64,000 nucleotides of DNA from positions 1,850,929 through 1,914,928 of the forward strand of contig NZ_MKZS01000001.1 of the NCBI RefSeq assembly GCF_001942495.1. Reading direction: 5' to 3'. Of the stretch, positions 63,204 to 64,000 are shown piece by piece. The notes beneath the pieces were generated by a model. That model ran no database searches. It saw nothing but the letters and a program-made list of their open reading frames with translations, and was not told where the DNA came from. Source of the DNA: Moorena bouillonii PNG (GTDB lineage Bacteria > Cyanobacteriota > Cyanobacteriia > Cyanobacteriales > Coleofasciculaceae). How positions within the stretch are numbered: position 1 is the first letter of the stretch; every line of letters starts with the position of its first letter. The translations under genes and the position numbers were made by a program.

Positions 63204-64000
63204 ATGAGCAAAAAACCAAAAATTATTGTCCTCGATGATGACCCGACTGGCTCCCAGACTGTTCACAGCTGCTTGTTGCTGATGCACTGGGATGTGGATA
63301 CATTGCGGCTGGGACTAAGGGATGACTCCCCAATCTTTTTTATTCTTACTAATACCAGAGCTCTTAACCCAGAGCAAGCAGCAACTGTGACTCGGGAAGT
63401 TTGCCATAACCTGAAAATGGCCATAGATGCTGAAGGAATTACAGATTTTATGGTAGTCAGTCGCTCTGACTCCACCTTGCGGGGGCATTATCCTGTCGAA
63501 ACTGATGTAATCGCCCAGGAAGTCGGACCATTTGATGCCCATTTCTTAGTCCCTGCATTCTTTGAGGGCGGACGAGTCACTATCGATAGTGTGCATTACC
63601 TAATCATTGATGGTAATAGAACACCAGTGCATGAAACGGAGTTTGCCCGTGACTCGGTATTTGGATATCGCCATAGTTATTTACCCGATTATGTCGAAGA
63701 AAAGACCAAAGGTCAGATCAAGGCTGATGCGGTCGAGCGGTTTTTACTAGCAGATATTCGTAACGGTAGCTTGGAGGGCCTTCTCAAACTTTCCAATAAC
63801 CAGTGTGGCGTTGTGGATGGGGAAACCCAAGGGGATTTAGATCAATTTGCGGCAGATGTCTTAAAGGCTGCTGGCCAAGGGAAACGCTTTCTGTTTCGCT
63901 CTGCTGCTAGTATTTTAACCTCCCTTGCTAGTCTTGGCCCCCAACCCGTGGCCGCTATGGATATGGCTCAGTATGTCCGAGAGGGGAAACCAGGAGTTGT
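63204..64000 (+). CDS. Four-carbon acid sugar kinase (DUF1537), partial
   Basis: The N-terminal ~265 residues of a four-carbon acid sugar kinase (DUF1537/OtnK-like) are present, and the gene runs off the window. It begins MSKKPKIIVLDDDPTGSQTVHS, where D-D-D-P-T-G-S-Q-T-V is the family nucleotide/substrate loop. The second conserved block is VVSRSDSTLRGHYP, with VPAFFEGGRVT and the DLDQFAADVLKA region following. Family members phosphorylate erythronate, threonate or related acids. AGGAA is adjacent to the ATG at 63204. The truncated length prevents assignment to a particular substrate. Confidence 0.85.
   Translation, partial: MSKKPKIIVLDDDPTGSQTVHSCLLLMHWDVDTLRLGLRDDSPIFFILTNTRALNPEQAATVTREVCHNLKMAIDAEGITDFMVVSRSDSTLRGHYPVETDVIAQEVGPFDAHFLVPAFFEGGRVTIDSVHYLIIDGNRTPVHETEFARDSVFGYRHSYLPDYVEEKTKGQIKADAVERFLLADIRNGSLEGLLKLSNNQCGVVDGETQGDLDQFAADVLKAAGQGKRFLFRSAASILTSLASLGPQPVAAMDMAQYVREGKPGV

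Overview
The window looks like chromosomal DNA from a filamentous cyanobacterium, most like Moorena/Lyngbya-type genomes (inference). The evidence is: many HIP1 octamers (GCGATCGC) in and between genes; cyanobacterial families such as a PaO-like Rieske oxygenase, a tocopherol-type methyltransferase, KtrA/KtrB, DUF1400 hydrolase, PEP-CTERM protein, XisH/XisI and DUF1574-like protein; and long intergenic stretches full of palindromes, non-autonomous elements and heptanucleotide repeats. No rRNA, tRNA or CRISPR array was recognised.

Layout. 0.6-10 kb: Rieske oxygenase, FAD monooxygenase, a glutathione S-transferase broken by one stop codon, the xdhC-mocA molybdenum-cofactor pair, a coiled-coil protein, a SUI1/YciH factor and a lipase-like hydrolase. 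10-15.3 kb is accessory: a secreted mini-ORF, an IS4 remnant, broken xisH with intact xisI, a reverse transcriptase with retron hallmarks (N-A-x-x-H, YADD, VTG) and a long N-terminal coiled coil, two facing heptamer-repeat tracts, and two membrane proteins. 15.6-24.7 kb: methyltransferase, ktrB-ktrA, a TPR protein, TldE/PmbA, and a sensor kinase next to a PhnD-like binding lipoprotein. 25-30 kb: a PEP-CTERM protein bracketed by two 11-bp-period repeat arrays (one matches the cyanobacterial Pho box) and a DUF1574-like protein. 30-38.3 kb: YjbQ, a small membrane protein, a cyclase-family enzyme, an AT-rich solitary ParA ATPase, a glycine-zipper protein and 5-oxoprolinase.

38.6-48 kb is a second accessory zone. 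It holds a higB toxin with two consecutive higA-type antitoxins, a DUF433 gene split by an IS4-family element with a 10-bp target duplication, and a DUF1400/hydrolase/solute-binding fusion gene broken by a stop codon and by a ~0.3 kb element that looks like a TnpB-less right end (omega-RNA-like). A second copy of that element lies at 47.8-48.1 kb. A methyltransferase, a pentapeptide-repeat protein and a secreted nuclease are in between. 48.3-53.4 kb: MsrA, a TPR protein, a thioesterase and two small secreted proteins. 53.6-58.3 kb is a tandem duplication of a ~2.6 kb unit (carbohydrate-binding-like plus FG-GAP-like repeat gene with a structured leader). One copy has since received a ~230 bp MITE, so the other copy shows the empty site. 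59-64 kb: phosphoglucomutase, lysyl-tRNA synthetase with a C-terminal KTSC domain, and the start of a DUF1537 four-carbon sugar-acid kinase running off the window.

The housekeeping genes are intact. Decay is concentrated in mobile or accessory loci: five interrupted coding genes, two omega-RNA-like remnants, and at least five members of a TATAGC-ended MITE family carrying heptamer tracts. The observations most worth follow-up are the orphan omega-RNA-like elements, the retron-type RT with its flanking repeats, the filled/empty MITE site, the Pho-box-like arrays and the higB-higA-higA module.
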